Part shown: positions 19,381-27,918 of the stretch, one piece after another
Position numbering within the stretch: the stretch's first letter is position 1
Layout: each line of letters begins with the position of its first letter
Assembly (NCBI GenBank): GCA_028285345.1
Contig: JANQPT010000047.1
Location: 62,001 to 126,000 of the forward strand
Reading direction: 5' to 3'
Length of the DNA: 64,000 nt
DNA from: Planctomycetales bacterium
GTDB taxonomy: Bacteria; Planctomycetota; Planctomycetia; Planctomycetales; Planctomycetaceae
Program-made: the position numbers and the translations under genes
Notes under the pieces: model-generated
What the model saw: only the letters and a program-made list of their open reading frames with translations
The model's database searches: none
Told to the model about the DNA's origin: nothing

Positions 19381-19943
19381 GTTGGATTGGATATTTCTGT
19401 TGATTCTTTAGAGCGCCGAAACCGGCAAAATTCGGTCCGACAACAGCGCCAGGTTGGCCGCTCAACTGTGACTCCAAATGGTGACCCATCGACACGAAAT
19501 CACTGTTGACTGGAGAGACTGGTCGGACCATGAGGTCCTGATTTGTGTGTAACATGAGGCTCACAAGGGATTTCGTCCCGTTTGGTCCGCGTTCTTGAGC
19601 ACTGATCGCCAATTACCGCTGACGCGTAGGCGATCGGTTCCGGCTAACCGAGCGGAACACACTCCATTGTGCACTTCGCCGGTTATGTCAGTTGCGGGGC
19701 CGCTGCCCAATGGGCGGGATTTTCGATGCTAAGTGCACTGAATTGTGGGGAATTCGTTCAAAACCCTCAAGTCAGGCTCGGAAATCTTGCTTCCGGGCGT
19801 ACACTTGGCAGAGATTTTGACAGCAGCTTCGAACCCACGGAATGGTGCCGACATGGGATCGGCAGGCGACATATCCCCTCTTCGCCGCTCCTGGCGACTG
19901 CGACGTCACAACTTATTGCGAATTCTAACCTTGAGCTGACAAC
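19381..19943. other. Long intergenic region between divergent genes
   Basis: About 560 bases between glgB and the DUF1570-like gene. Open frames here are short and lack protein-like composition. The sequence is mixed, without strong hairpins or a clear promoter. It probably holds the promoters of both flanking genes. Confidence 0.35.
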
Positions 19944-20921
19944 GTGAGCAATAAACGTTTTCTCGTCCTGACCGTCGGGCCGTTGATCCTCATCTTTTTG
20001 AGCTATTGGGTGACGTTCGAGTTACCCCGTACGTCGAGCGCCTCGACGATCGCAGACTCAAACGGCGCCGCTCCGCTGCCGACCGTCGCTGCGCCGTCAT
20101 CCCTTTTGCCGCGGTTTGCCCAACTTCAAAAAACGTGTCAGCAAGCAGCGGGCTCAATTGCTCGTCGTCTCGGAGACGGACACCACGCGATCGCAAAAGC
20201 CCCCTTCGTGATCGCCGGCGACATGCCCGAATCCGATTTGCGGGAATTCTACCAAATCACCATACGTCCCATTCACCATGCACTGCACGGCAGTTACTTC
20301 GAGACGCCTCCCGACCAACCGGTGACGTTGGTCCTACTCCGGTCGGCGGATCAATATCGCCGTGTCGCGCAACTCCTGGACGGCTATGATGCACTTCGCT
20401 ATCACGGCTACTACCGCCGCGAAGAGCGCCGCATTGTCTTGGACCTCTCCAGCGGCAACGGCACGTTAGCCCACGAACTGACGCACGCGTTAATGGCGTT
20501 CGATTTTCCGGCCGCCCCCGAATGGTTCGACGAAGGACTGGCCTCGTTGCATGAAGAAGCGGAGTTCGCGAAGGAGGGCACGCATCTGCTGGGGCGGCAT
20601 AATTGGCGATTTCACGCGCTTAAGCAGGCGGCCCAAACAGGACAGTTCAAGTCCCTGCGGCAGATCATCACGACCGAAAGGTTTCGGCAAGATGGCGAAG
20701 GTTTGCATTACGCATTCGTGCGCTACTTTTGTCTCTACCTTCAACACCGCGGACTGTTGCAGTCCTTTTACCATCAGTTCCGCGGAGCTTCCGAGACGGA
20801 TGCGCAGGGAGAGGCGACCTTATGCCGCTTGTTCGGATATGAAACTCTCGAGGAAATCGATGACGATTTCCGCTTCTGGCTCAAATCCGAGTTTCGCAAA
20901 TTCGACCGTGCGAATCGCTAA
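19944..20921 (+). CDS. Membrane-anchored DUF1570-like zinc metallopeptidase
   Basis: A 325-residue protein with an uncleaved or cleaved N-terminal hydrophobic segment (residues 6-24). The zinc-binding motif is LAHELTHALM (HExxH at 177-181), with the third ligand likely in EWFDEGLASL (193-199), the gluzincin pattern seen in DUF1570-type peptidases. The C-terminal helical part (YAFVRYFCLYLQHRG) supports the same family. It should act outside the cytoplasmic membrane; its substrate is unknown. The start is a GTG with no strong ribosome site, so the N-terminus is uncertain. Its stop lies six bases from the stop of the convergent ExeA-like gene. Confidence 0.8.
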   Translation: MSNKRFLVLTVGPLILIFLSYWVTFELPRTSSASTIADSNGAAPLPTVAAPSSLLPRFAQLQKTCQQAAGSIARRLGDGHHAIAKAPFVIAGDMPESDLREFYQITIRPIHHALHGSYFETPPDQPVTLVLLRSADQYRRVAQLLDGYDALRYHGYYRREERRIVLDLSSGNGTLAHELTHALMAFDFPAAPEWFDEGLASLHEEAEFAKEGTHLLGRHNWRFHALKQAAQTGQFKSLRQIITTERFRQDGEGLHYAFVRYFCLYLQHRGLLQSFYHQFRGASETDAQGEATLCRLFGYETLEEIDDDFRFWLKSEFRKFDRANR

Positions 20922-20927
20922 ACGTCG

Positions 20928-22730
20928 CTACTGGCGGCCCTCGGTCCGCTCATGGTGCACGCGTCGCAGTTTACTGAACAGCCGCCGTAGGTTGGGCTGG
21001 GGAACGACGCGGTTCTCGTCTTCCTCTCCGGCACCACTGTCCGCGTTTGCCTGGACGTCGTGCCTGATGATGTCCGACGACCCGGCGGGTTCCAACTCGA
21101 CGACGTCAAAACTTCCTGCGGCCGGATCTTCGGCGGGAAACTCCGTCCCAAAGTCCAACTCATTGATCTGTCCGACGATCGTCTGACGAGCGTCTTTACA
21201 GAGATCCAAGATCTCCGAACAGATCTCCTCGTCAGATCCGGAAGCATCCGCCCCCGCTGCAACGATTTGTGAATCCTCGTGGATCACGCCTGCAGAAGCA
21301 GTATTTGCCTCGGCTGGTTGCGCAACGTCGGTTGGTTCAAATTCGATGACATCCGTCGGCTCGTCAAGAACAGGAGCTGCTGAGTCATCTTGGGACGAAG
21401 CCAATGCGGGGACCTCGCGGCGGCCTGCTTCCAGCGCCGCGTACCGGTCAACAACGACTTCCTCTTCGAACATGATCGGCCCCGGCTGCCGGTCGCTCGC
21501 CAGCGGCACAACGCCGGCGATGGCCTTATCGTCAGCCGCTGAACCACTCTCCACCTGCTGTGCCGATTCCATTTTGTCGGCAGTCAGGACGCCTTCGTCG
21601 ACTGGTCTCACGTCTGAACTCATCTCGTCTCCAAAATCCGTTTCTTCGACCTCAATCTCGACATCGTCTACGTCGGGACCGCCCGGCAAGGCGAGTCGAT
21701 ATTCGTTCGACTCCTCTTCACTTTGTTCAATCTCCGGCATGCCCGCGGACTGCTGTCCGCCGATCTCAATGCTTTCGACTCCCTCGTCGCCGAACATATC
21801 AAATTCGTATTCCGCGTGAGTCGCGACATGTTGATCTTCCGCCGGTTCCTTCTCTGCGGTCTGCTTGGCCGAGAGCGCGTCCAGCGGGCCGGCGGGTCGA
21901 CTCTTCTCGTTCCAATGCTGCGGCAATTGCTTCAAATCCTGCAACGCTTGGTCCACTAACTCAGAACCGATTTGTTCGGCATCCGCCACATAGGCCAGCA
22001 GCAGTGTGTGATCGCAGAGCTGGTTCAGGCAGCGGGGCACTCCGTCTGCGGCATGCACGATCGCATCGAGCGCCTCGTCGGAGAAGATCTGCTGCGGATT
22101 GGCTCCCGCCCAATTCACGCGGTACTCGACATATTGCCGCGACTCGACGCGCGTGAGAGGTTCCAAATGTTGTTGACAGGCAATTCGACCGTTCAACCCG
22201 GTCATTGCGGGTTGCGCGAGCGTCTCTTCCAGATCGGGCTGCCCGACCAGTACGACTCGCACCAGCGGAATACCCTGACAGGTCAAATTCGTCACAGTGC
22301 GGACCTCTTCCAACAGCCGCGGCGACAGCAAGTGCGCTTCGTCGAGAATCAGCACCACGCCATCGGAACTGCTTTGCACCGACTCGCAATACTTCACGAA
22401 TTCGAGACGCAGCTCCTGCTCAGACATTCTGCTGTAGGGCTGCCGCAATGCGAACTGCAGGCCTTGGAGGAATGAGCGCCGCGTCACGAAATTGGCGTTT
22501 TTCAGTAACGCCACGGTGAACTTTTCAGATAACTCGTCGGCGAGTGCTTCGCAGAATAACGTTTTGCCCATCCCGGCGGCGCCGGTCAACACGCCGATCC
22601 CCTGCCCCCGTTCTGTACAAACGATAAACTCCGCCACGATTTCCCGAATTGACTCGGTGATGAAAAAGCAATTCGGGTTGGGAGTTGCGGAGAAGGGCCG
22701 CTGTTGAAAGTGGTAATACGATTCGTACAT
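20928..22730 (-). CDS. ExeA-like AAA ATPase with long acidic tail
   Basis: A 600-residue protein. The N-terminal 280 residues are an ExeA/TniB-type AAA ATPase: typical opening MYESYYHFQQRPFSATPNP, Walker A GAAGMGKT (50-57), Walker B VVLILDEAH (125-133), and the sensor-region motif GVPRCLNQLCDHTLLLAY. Such ATPases energise type II secretion assembly or transposition. From about 285 to 570 the protein is acidic, low-complexity and probably disordered (Glu/Asp/Ala/Val-rich), ending in a basic patch (RRLFSKLRRVHH). The tail has no recognised domain. No type II secretion gene adjoins it here. A role in secretion or pilus assembly is plausible, given the DUF1559 prepilin-like gene elsewhere. Confidence 0.85.
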   Translation of the reverse strand: MYESYYHFQQRPFSATPNPNCFFITESIREIVAEFIVCTERGQGIGVLTGAAGMGKTLFCEALADELSEKFTVALLKNANFVTRRSFLQGLQFALRQPYSRMSEQELRLEFVKYCESVQSSSDGVVLILDEAHLLSPRLLEEVRTVTNLTCQGIPLVRVVLVGQPDLEETLAQPAMTGLNGRIACQQHLEPLTRVESRQYVEYRVNWAGANPQQIFSDEALDAIVHAADGVPRCLNQLCDHTLLLAYVADAEQIGSELVDQALQDLKQLPQHWNEKSRPAGPLDALSAKQTAEKEPAEDQHVATHAEYEFDMFGDEGVESIEIGGQQSAGMPEIEQSEEESNEYRLALPGGPDVDDVEIEVEETDFGDEMSSDVRPVDEGVLTADKMESAQQVESGSAADDKAIAGVVPLASDRQPGPIMFEEEVVVDRYAALEAGRREVPALASSQDDSAAPVLDEPTDVIEFEPTDVAQPAEANTASAGVIHEDSQIVAAGADASGSDEEICSEILDLCKDARQTIVGQINELDFGTEFPAEDPAAGSFDVVELEPAGSSDIIRHDVQANADSGAGEEDENRVVPQPNLRRLFSKLRRVHHERTEGRQ

Positions 22731-23180
22731 GGCCTCGGTCCTGGAGACGTACCGTCGGTGTGCGCAGATTGGGGTTAGTCCGATAGGAGTTAAATCGAAC
22801 CGGGGCGGGCAGCTACTTTAAGCCAACGCCGCTCTCTCAAAAGAGCGCCCAAAGTAATACGAACGGCAAGCTCCCACTCGCCGCTAGAAAACGAAGGAAA
22901 TCCCACCCCTCAATACCAACCAAGCGAGCGGCAAGTGTCAGCTTGCCGGTTCCGACGTAGCCTGCCGATGCCAAAACGGGTGGCCCCGATGGCGCAGCCA
23001 AACGGGGTGCCGAAGGTGTAGGGCAGGCTCCCGCCTGCCGCCCCAGCCGGAAGATCTCCAACGACACGGGTGGCCCTGATCGCGCAGACAATTGGGCTGC
23101 CGCAGCCGCAAGAGGGTACGATCCCAACATTCTACGTCAACAAGGAGCGGCGGCAGGCGGGAGCCTGCCCTACCTCTACC
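22731..23180. repeat. Intergenic repeat cluster with 25-bp inverted repeat
   Basis: The 450 bases between two minus-strand genes contain only repeats. A 25-bp perfect inverted repeat has arms at 23018-23042 and 23149-23173 (core GGCAGGCTCCCGCCTGCC, itself palindromic). A GGGTGGCC-CGAT-GCGCAG motif occurs twice in direct orientation (22978 and 23068) and again at 63636 and 63792. A GAGCGGCAAGTGTCAGC motif at 22925 recurs, with changes, at 35076. The region behaves like a landing site for dispersed palindromic elements. No coding frame is supported. Confidence 0.8.
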
Positions 23181-24026
23181 TCAGCCAATTTTTTCGCGCA
23201 GCGACTCCAGCAGCCGGACGGCGGCGCCGATGTCCGCTTTTTGGCGTTCGCGGTCATGGGCAATTTCGCGTTCGATCGTCAGCGGACCGTCATAGCCCAG
23301 TTCCTTGAGCGTCCGCAGGTAGGTCTCCATGCCGACGTCCCCCTCGCCGAGCGGAACCTCCGCGCCCCATTCCTTGCCCCGCTGCCCTTCCGCCGCCCAG
23401 GTCGCATCTTTGCAGTGCACGCTCCGCACCAAATGGCCAACTTTTTTGAGCGCCTCGATCGGTTCGCCGGAACCGTACAGGATCATGTTCGCCGGGTCGA
23501 AGTTGATGAACAAATTGTTTCGCTCAACATCGCCGATGAACTGCAGCAGATGATCGGCCGACTCCTGCCCCGTTTCCAAGTGGAGCCGCTGGCCGTTTCC
23601 GGCGACGTGATCCAGCAGGTCGCGGGTCACGTCGAGCAAATCGCGGTAACTGTCTGACGAGGACTCCGGCACAAAGCCGATGTGCAGCGCCACGGTGTCG
23701 CAGCCAAGCAACCGGGCGAAATCGGAAATCTCCTTCATCTCCTTTACGCGGGCGGCGCGGGTCTCTTCGGGGACCAGCCCCACCGTACGAACGGTGGTGG
23801 GGATGTCGGCATAACTCTCACCGTCAAACCCGCCGAAGACCGCCGTAATCGTAATTCCCGCATCGGAGCACTTACCGAGAAACTCCTGGGCAGTCTCTTC
23901 CGTCCGCGTCTGCTGATGCGGCGCATGCACCTGCACGGTCGGCACTCCGAGTTCCTCGGCGACGTCCAAATGCACTCCCAATCCGGCATCGACGGATGCG
24001 AAGACTCCGATGGGCCAATTTTGCAT
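23181..24026 (-). CDS. Sugar phosphate isomerase/epimerase family protein
   Basis: A 281-residue TIM-barrel protein of the xylose isomerase-like (AP endonuclease 2) superfamily. Barrel features include LGVPTVQVHAPH, CDTVALHIGFVPE, LHLETGQESAD with a metal-binding Glu, LFINFDPANM with Asp, VRSVHCKDATW with His, LGEGDVGMETYLRTLKELGYDGPLTIERE with the final Glu. These would form a divalent-metal site. No signal peptide, so it is cytoplasmic. It likely isomerises or epimerises a sugar or polyol, but the substrate is not readable. AAGGA lies before the ATG. It stands alone between repeats and a divergent gene. Confidence 0.88.
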   Translation of the reverse strand: MQNWPIGVFASVDAGLGVHLDVAEELGVPTVQVHAPHQQTRTEETAQEFLGKCSDAGITITAVFGGFDGESYADIPTTVRTVGLVPEETRAARVKEMKEISDFARLLGCDTVALHIGFVPESSSDSYRDLLDVTRDLLDHVAGNGQRLHLETGQESADHLLQFIGDVERNNLFINFDPANMILYGSGEPIEALKKVGHLVRSVHCKDATWAAEGQRGKEWGAEVPLGEGDVGMETYLRTLKELGYDGPLTIEREIAHDRERQKADIGAAVRLLESLREKIG

Positions 24027-24169
24027 GGTGTTGGTTCCTTGGTGTTATGTGAATCGATTTTGGTTAGCATGAATCAAACGACATACTACCGATTTTGGCT
24101 GTAACGGACTAGCACACGCCAGGGTTGCTACGAAACAGTCCCGGAAACTCGCTATGAAAGGATACCTGC

Positions 24170-24700
24170 ATGTCGAAACAAAGTTCGCTCGGCTTTCTGA
24201 CGGTACTGCTGGCGACGTTTTCGCTTATCCTTGCCGGATGCGAACGCGAACCGAGGCAACCGGGTGATACGGTGAGGCGCTACGGACTATCGCCGGTTAC
24301 CAGTGTTGCCGCCGATGATCCCAAAATGAAGGCGGCTATGGAGCGAGCGCGCTCGACAGTGGATCAGTTTGTCAAAGCGTTCACGAATCCCCAGCCTTCG
24401 CAGGACAACTTCTCGATCAAACTGCCGGTTCAGGATGGGGAATTTGTCGAGCAGATTTGGATGCTCCCCCAGAAATATGAGAACGGCAAGTTTTTTGGAA
24501 CGATAAGCAACGAACCTCTCGACGTCACAACTGTCAGATTCGGCGACAGTGTCGAAGTTTCTGAAGCTGAGATTTCGGACTGGATGTACGTCGAGAATCA
24601 AAAACTCGTCGGCGGCTACACGCTCCGCGCGATGCGTGACAGTTTGCCCGACGACGAACGGAGAGAACTTGATCAGACTGTCCCGTTCACGATTGATTGA
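24170..24700 (+). CDS. DUF2314 (YegJ-like) lipoprotein
   Basis: A 176-residue lipoprotein: the signal segment LGFLTVLLATFSLILAGC ends in a lipobox (LAGC, Cys24). The remainder matches the DUF2314/YegJ pattern: DPKMKAAMERARSTVDQF, VQDGEFVEQIWMLP, FFGTISNEP and ISDWMYVENQKLVGGYT. The function of the family is unknown; lipidation predicts attachment to a membrane facing the periplasm. AAAGGA precedes the ATG. A two-hairpin repeat follows 15 bases after the stop. Confidence 0.85.
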   Translation: MSKQSSLGFLTVLLATFSLILAGCEREPRQPGDTVRRYGLSPVTSVAADDPKMKAAMERARSTVDQFVKAFTNPQPSQDNFSIKLPVQDGEFVEQIWMLPQKYENGKFFGTISNEPLDVTTVRFGDSVEVSEAEISDWMYVENQKLVGGYTLRAMRDSLPDDERRELDQTVPFTID

Positions 24701-24715
24701 CTTGTCATAGCGCCG

Positions 24716-24781
24716 TAGGGCCGGTTGTACCGGCCGAAAACCACTCACCATCGACGTCCGGCACAGCCGGACCCACAGAAC
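24716..24781 (+). repeat. Two-hairpin direct repeat, copy A
   Basis: A 66-base unit with two palindromes: GGCCGGTTGTACCGGCC and GTCCGGCACAGCCGGAC, separated by about 19 bases. A copy with about 90 percent identity lies at 25117-25182, so the two copies flank the small gene at 24806-25111. Base changes fall mainly in loops and linkers, leaving stems intact. Confidence 0.85.
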
Positions 24782-24805
24782 TCACGTTGCATCAAAGAGA
24801 CACCC

Positions 24806-25111
24806 ATGGGCTGGGCCACGCATTACGTCCAACAACTCAGAGAGGGCGAAACTGTCCAGTTCCGGCCGCGCGGAAACTCCATGTCCGGCAAAATCGAGTC
24901 GGGTCAACTCTGCACGGTGGAGCCGATCGATGACCATAGCTCGCTGCAAGCCGGCGACATCGTGTTGTGCAAGGTGAACGGCAATCAGTACATTCATTTG
25001 ATCAAAGCGAAACAAGGAAATCGGTTTCAGATCGGCAACAACCGTGGCCGGATTAACGGATGGATCACGGCCAATTCAATCTATGGAATTTGCATCAAAG
25101 TTGAGCCTTAG
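24806..25111 (+). CDS. Small S24/S26 peptidase-like protein
   Basis: A 101-residue protein with no signal or membrane segment. It resembles the beta-fold core of LexA-type (S24) and signal-peptidase (S26) proteins: RPRGNSMSGKI supplies the serine of the SM motif (Ser25), LQAGDIVLCKV is the conserved GD-V strand, and YIHLIKAK supplies His64 or Lys67 as candidate general base, followed by FQIGNNRGRINGWI. There is no DNA-binding domain, so it is not a repressor by itself. Whether it cleaves protein is unknown. The start at 24806 was chosen because the frame upstream runs through the repeat at 24716. Confidence 0.7.
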   Translation: MGWATHYVQQLREGETVQFRPRGNSMSGKIESGQLCTVEPIDDHSSLQAGDIVLCKVNGNQYIHLIKAKQGNRFQIGNNRGRINGWITANSIYGICIKVEP

Positions 25112-25116
25112 CTGCG

Positions 25117-25182
25117 CAGGGCCGGTTGCACCGGCCGAAAAACACTCACCGTCGACGTCCGGCACATCCGGACCGACGAACG
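25117..25182 (+). repeat. Two-hairpin direct repeat, copy B
   Basis: Second copy of the 66-base unit at 24716. Palindromes are GGCCGGTTGCACCGGCC and GTCCGGCACATCCGGAC. It begins five bases after the stop of the S24/S26-like gene and ends just before the ribosome site of the DUF1573-like gene. Confidence 0.85.
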
Positions 25183-25194
25183 TAGGAGTCAGTC

Positions 25195-25650
25195 ATGACG
25201 AAGCCGCGTAATCTCTGGAACTTCGCTGTTGTACTCTGCACATTTGCCGTACTGCTCGGTTGTGCATACATTGTTTGGCAAGACACTGAGACGGCGCCAC
25301 GACCGGCCACAAAAACGAAACCAAAACCGGTGGCGTTGGCGGTTCAGCGCAAGCTCAACGTCGGAACTGTCAAACCCGACCAGATGCTGAAAGACTGCGT
25401 AATGCTGCGCAATGGGGGCATTGTGCCGTTGCGAGTCCAACCGGGACTAACCGGGTGCCGTGCGCCGCACCCCGTCACCGATAGGATCACAATCGCCCCC
25501 GGCGGTCAGACGGGGATCGACGTAAGGATTGACGGGAACGCCCAACCGGGGACGTACACGCACGATTTCATAATCCATACCGATGATCCCGACAATTCTC
25601 ACGTTCGAATCGTGATGACCTATACGGTTGCCAAAGCGGATGCCGGGTGA
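25195..25650 (+). CDS. Membrane-anchored DUF1573-like protein
   Basis: A 151-residue protein with an N-terminal hydrophobic segment (residues 9-28) containing a possible lipobox (LLGC). The remainder is a single Ig-like/ASPM-type domain as in DUF1573: LNVGTVKPDQMLKDCVMLRNGGIVPLRV, then TGCRAP in the position of the family's Cys-rich strand, and HDFIIHTDDPDNSHVRIVMTY. It should sit on the periplasmic side of the membrane. AGGAG precedes the ATG. Function unknown. Confidence 0.75.
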   Translation: MTKPRNLWNFAVVLCTFAVLLGCAYIVWQDTETAPRPATKTKPKPVALAVQRKLNVGTVKPDQMLKDCVMLRNGGIVPLRVQPGLTGCRAPHPVTDRITIAPGGQTGIDVRIDGNAQPGTYTHDFIIHTDDPDNSHVRIVMTYTVAKADAG

Positions 25651-26107
25651 ATGTTAGTGCGGCACGACCAGCATACCTCGGCCACGACATTCTTATCGCA
25701 AACAATCAATCACGCGCTCGCGCTTCGCCGTTCGCGCGACCGGCCACGCCGGTGTCGGAGATGTTCAACAGCCACGCGCGGAAGCTGAGCATCCAGGGCA
25801 ACCACTCGTCGCGGCGTACCGCTTGGCCTCGTCGATGGCAGCTCTTGCGGAGTGCACCGCGTTGCGGCGGCTTCGTCGAGCGGCTGGATCGCTGCGCAGT
25901 CGGAACTGATAGCACCCTGATCGAATATTCGCAGTGATCGTTCATAGACCGCCGTGCCGAGCAAAGTATGAATCGGATTCAGACGTGACTCCGATACATT
26001 CTCGCCTCACGCCGCAGGCCTGTCTGTGAGATCGCCCACCAACCGCGGCGGAAGAAAATGCGGCAAGAACCGGCGACTCGCGGTCAAATGTGACGCAATC
26101 ACGGCGT
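25651..26107. other. Intergenic region between convergent genes
   Basis: About 455 bases. Two overlapping minus-strand frames (25706-25945 and 25710-25964) have Arg/Ser/Pro-rich composition and no recognised motif; they might be remnants, but nothing supports a gene. No terminator with a T-run was seen. Confidence 0.35.
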
Positions 26108-27181
26108 TCAACAATGCTTGACGACTACGGCGGTGTTGTCGTCGCGCTGGAGTTCCCCCGCCGCGAATTCGTCGGCAGCCTCGAAGATGGCGTGAACGAC
26201 TTTTTCCGCCGGCAACGACCGGTTGCGGACGGCGACTTCGAATAACCGGTCTTCACCGAACATTTCACCGTTGGGCGACCGTGTTTCCAGAATTCCGTCG
26301 GTGACGAGCAGCAGCATGTCGTCATGGTCCAACGACAGTGGCGAGGAACTGGTCATCACCGTCTCGTCGCTGATGCCCAGCGCCAGCGACGTAGGGCCAA
26401 GTGTGGAAACTTCGTCGTTGCCCCGCAGCAGATAACCGCGGTGTCCGGCACTGGTGAAGACGGTGCTCGCCGTGCCCGGCTCGAGGCGCGTCATAAACAA
26501 CGTGACGAACATCCCTGCTTCAACGTCCCGGGCGACCGCTCGGTTCACTTGCGTGAGAATCTCACCCACATCGCAGCTCGTTTGAGCCAAGGCGCGCAGA
26601 AACGCCCGTGTCGCCGACATCATGAGTGCCGGGCCGATGCCGTGACCGCTCACGTCCGCAACAACGACGGCCACGCTGCCGTCGTACATGGGGATGTAAT
26701 CGAAATAATCCCCGCTGGTCCATTCCGCCGGTTTGGAGGCTCCCGCAATCTCGTACCCGGCGATTTGCGGCGGTTCGTCGGGAAACAGATTCTCCTGAAT
26801 CTGTCGCGCCACGCGAAGCTCATCCTCTTTCTGCTGCACGACCTGTTCGAGGCGACTCTTATCCCGCTTCAGCAGTCGCTCCGCCTTGTGCAATTCTACA
26901 AACAGCGGCTCAATCAGCGCAATTCCCGCCACAAGCAGAATCGAGACCAGCAATTCGATGCAGCTGACCGTCCAGAATTTCGCCGCCTCGTCACTGTCGG
27001 TGAATGGTTCACCCCAAGTGCTCGCTAACGTCGCCAGACGCTCGATCGTCATGACGATTGCCGCGGCGGAGATCAGAATCCAGGCGGATCGCCGCCGATA
27101 CAACTGATTGAGCCGCAATGCGAGCCCAGCGGCGATCAGTTGGAAGACAACACTAAGAATCAAAACAAACTTGACGGCCAT
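26108..27181 (-). CDS. Membrane PP2C-type (SpoIIE/RsbU) phosphatase
   Basis: A 357-residue protein. Three hydrophobic segments (about 5-22, 34-53, 70-92) are followed by a short coiled coil (95-125) and a SpoIIE-type PP2C domain: ARQIQENLFPDEPP linker, SGDYFDYIPM and VADVSGHGIGPALMM with metal-binding Asp residues, AGHRGYLLR, and LLLVTDGILETRSPNGEMFGEDR. RsbU-like enzymes dephosphorylate anti-sigma antagonist proteins and so release stress or developmental programmes. No sensor domain other than the membrane part is present, and no anti-sigma partner adjoins it. It lies 212 bases after the MaoC gene on the same strand. Confidence 0.92.
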   Translation of the reverse strand: MAVKFVLILSVVFQLIAAGLALRLNQLYRRRSAWILISAAAIVMTIERLATLASTWGEPFTDSDEAAKFWTVSCIELLVSILLVAGIALIEPLFVELHKAERLLKRDKSRLEQVVQQKEDELRVARQIQENLFPDEPPQIAGYEIAGASKPAEWTSGDYFDYIPMYDGSVAVVVADVSGHGIGPALMMSATRAFLRALAQTSCDVGEILTQVNRAVARDVEAGMFVTLFMTRLEPGTASTVFTSAGHRGYLLRGNDEVSTLGPTSLALGISDETVMTSSSPLSLDHDDMLLLVTDGILETRSPNGEMFGEDRLFEVAVRNRSLPAEKVVHAIFEAADEFAAGELQRDDNTAVVVKHC

Positions 27182-27393
27182 GCAGCACTTTCATGCTCAA
27201 AAAAGTCGCGACTAACGGCGGGCAATCCATTCGAGCATGAAACGTTGCTAGCGTTTGCCGAAGGACAAGTCTCTGACTCCAACTTGAGTGATCGCCAACG
27301 GAACCTGTGATTCGCACCCATCATAGCGGCTGACGGGGCGCGAGAATAGCAGGCCGAATTCCTTCGCGTCGCAATCACGGCGCAAGGGCCCAA

Positions 27394-27873
27394 TTAGCTC
27401 TTCGCTTCGGGATAAAAAAGCATCACGAGCCAATGCGCGACCATGGCGGGCTTCTCGCTGCCTTCGACTTCGATCGTGTTTTCGGTCGTGAGCAGCAGCC
27501 GGCCGGCCCCTCGCTCGGCGATATCCAGGAGACGGATGCGACAGCGGATCCGCGACCCGATCGGCACCGGGGCCATCAATCGCAACCGGTCAAACCCATA
27601 GTTGATTCCCAACTCCGCACCGTCGGGATAATCCCGGCCGGTCGCCTGCCGGCTCAGGCGTGTGAGCATCGAAATCGTCCAGAATCCGAAGGCAATTGTC
27701 CCGCCGAAGGGACTTTCTCGGCGTGCGCGGTCCGGATCGGTATGAATCCAATCCATATCACCAGTCGCCTTGCCAAACCGGTCAATCTGCTCTTGTTCCA
27801 CGTTATGCCAATCGGAGACTAGCTCCGCTTCGTAGAACTGACGTATTTTCTCAATCCGATCTTGCTGACTCAT
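27394..27873 (-). CDS. MaoC-like hot-dog hydratase
   Basis: A 159-residue single hot-dog domain. The hydratase 2 motif is ATGDMDWIHTDPDRAR with the catalytic Asp and His, followed by FGGTIAFGFWTISML and the central strand INYGFDRLRLMAPVPIGSRIRCR. It should hydrate or dehydrate an enoyl-CoA or a related acyl thioester. ATG at 27873 was chosen over a TTG one codon earlier; AAAGG precedes it. It follows the AMP-ligase gene by 45 bases, so the two probably form an operon for acyl activation and modification. Confidence 0.88.
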   Translation of the reverse strand: MSQQDRIEKIRQFYEAELVSDWHNVEQEQIDRFGKATGDMDWIHTDPDRARRESPFGGTIAFGFWTISMLTRLSRQATGRDYPDGAELGINYGFDRLRLMAPVPIGSRIRCRIRLLDIAERGAGRLLLTTENTIEVEGSEKPAMVAHWLVMLFYPEAKS

Positions 27874-27918
27874 CAATGCCTTTCAACGCCTTGCGAATGC
27901 TGATGGAAACGGCGGGAA

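Noticed and set aside
24716-25182. Possible CRISPR-like repeat
   Set aside because: Only two copies about 400 bases apart with a gene between them; no array of spacers and no cas gene.
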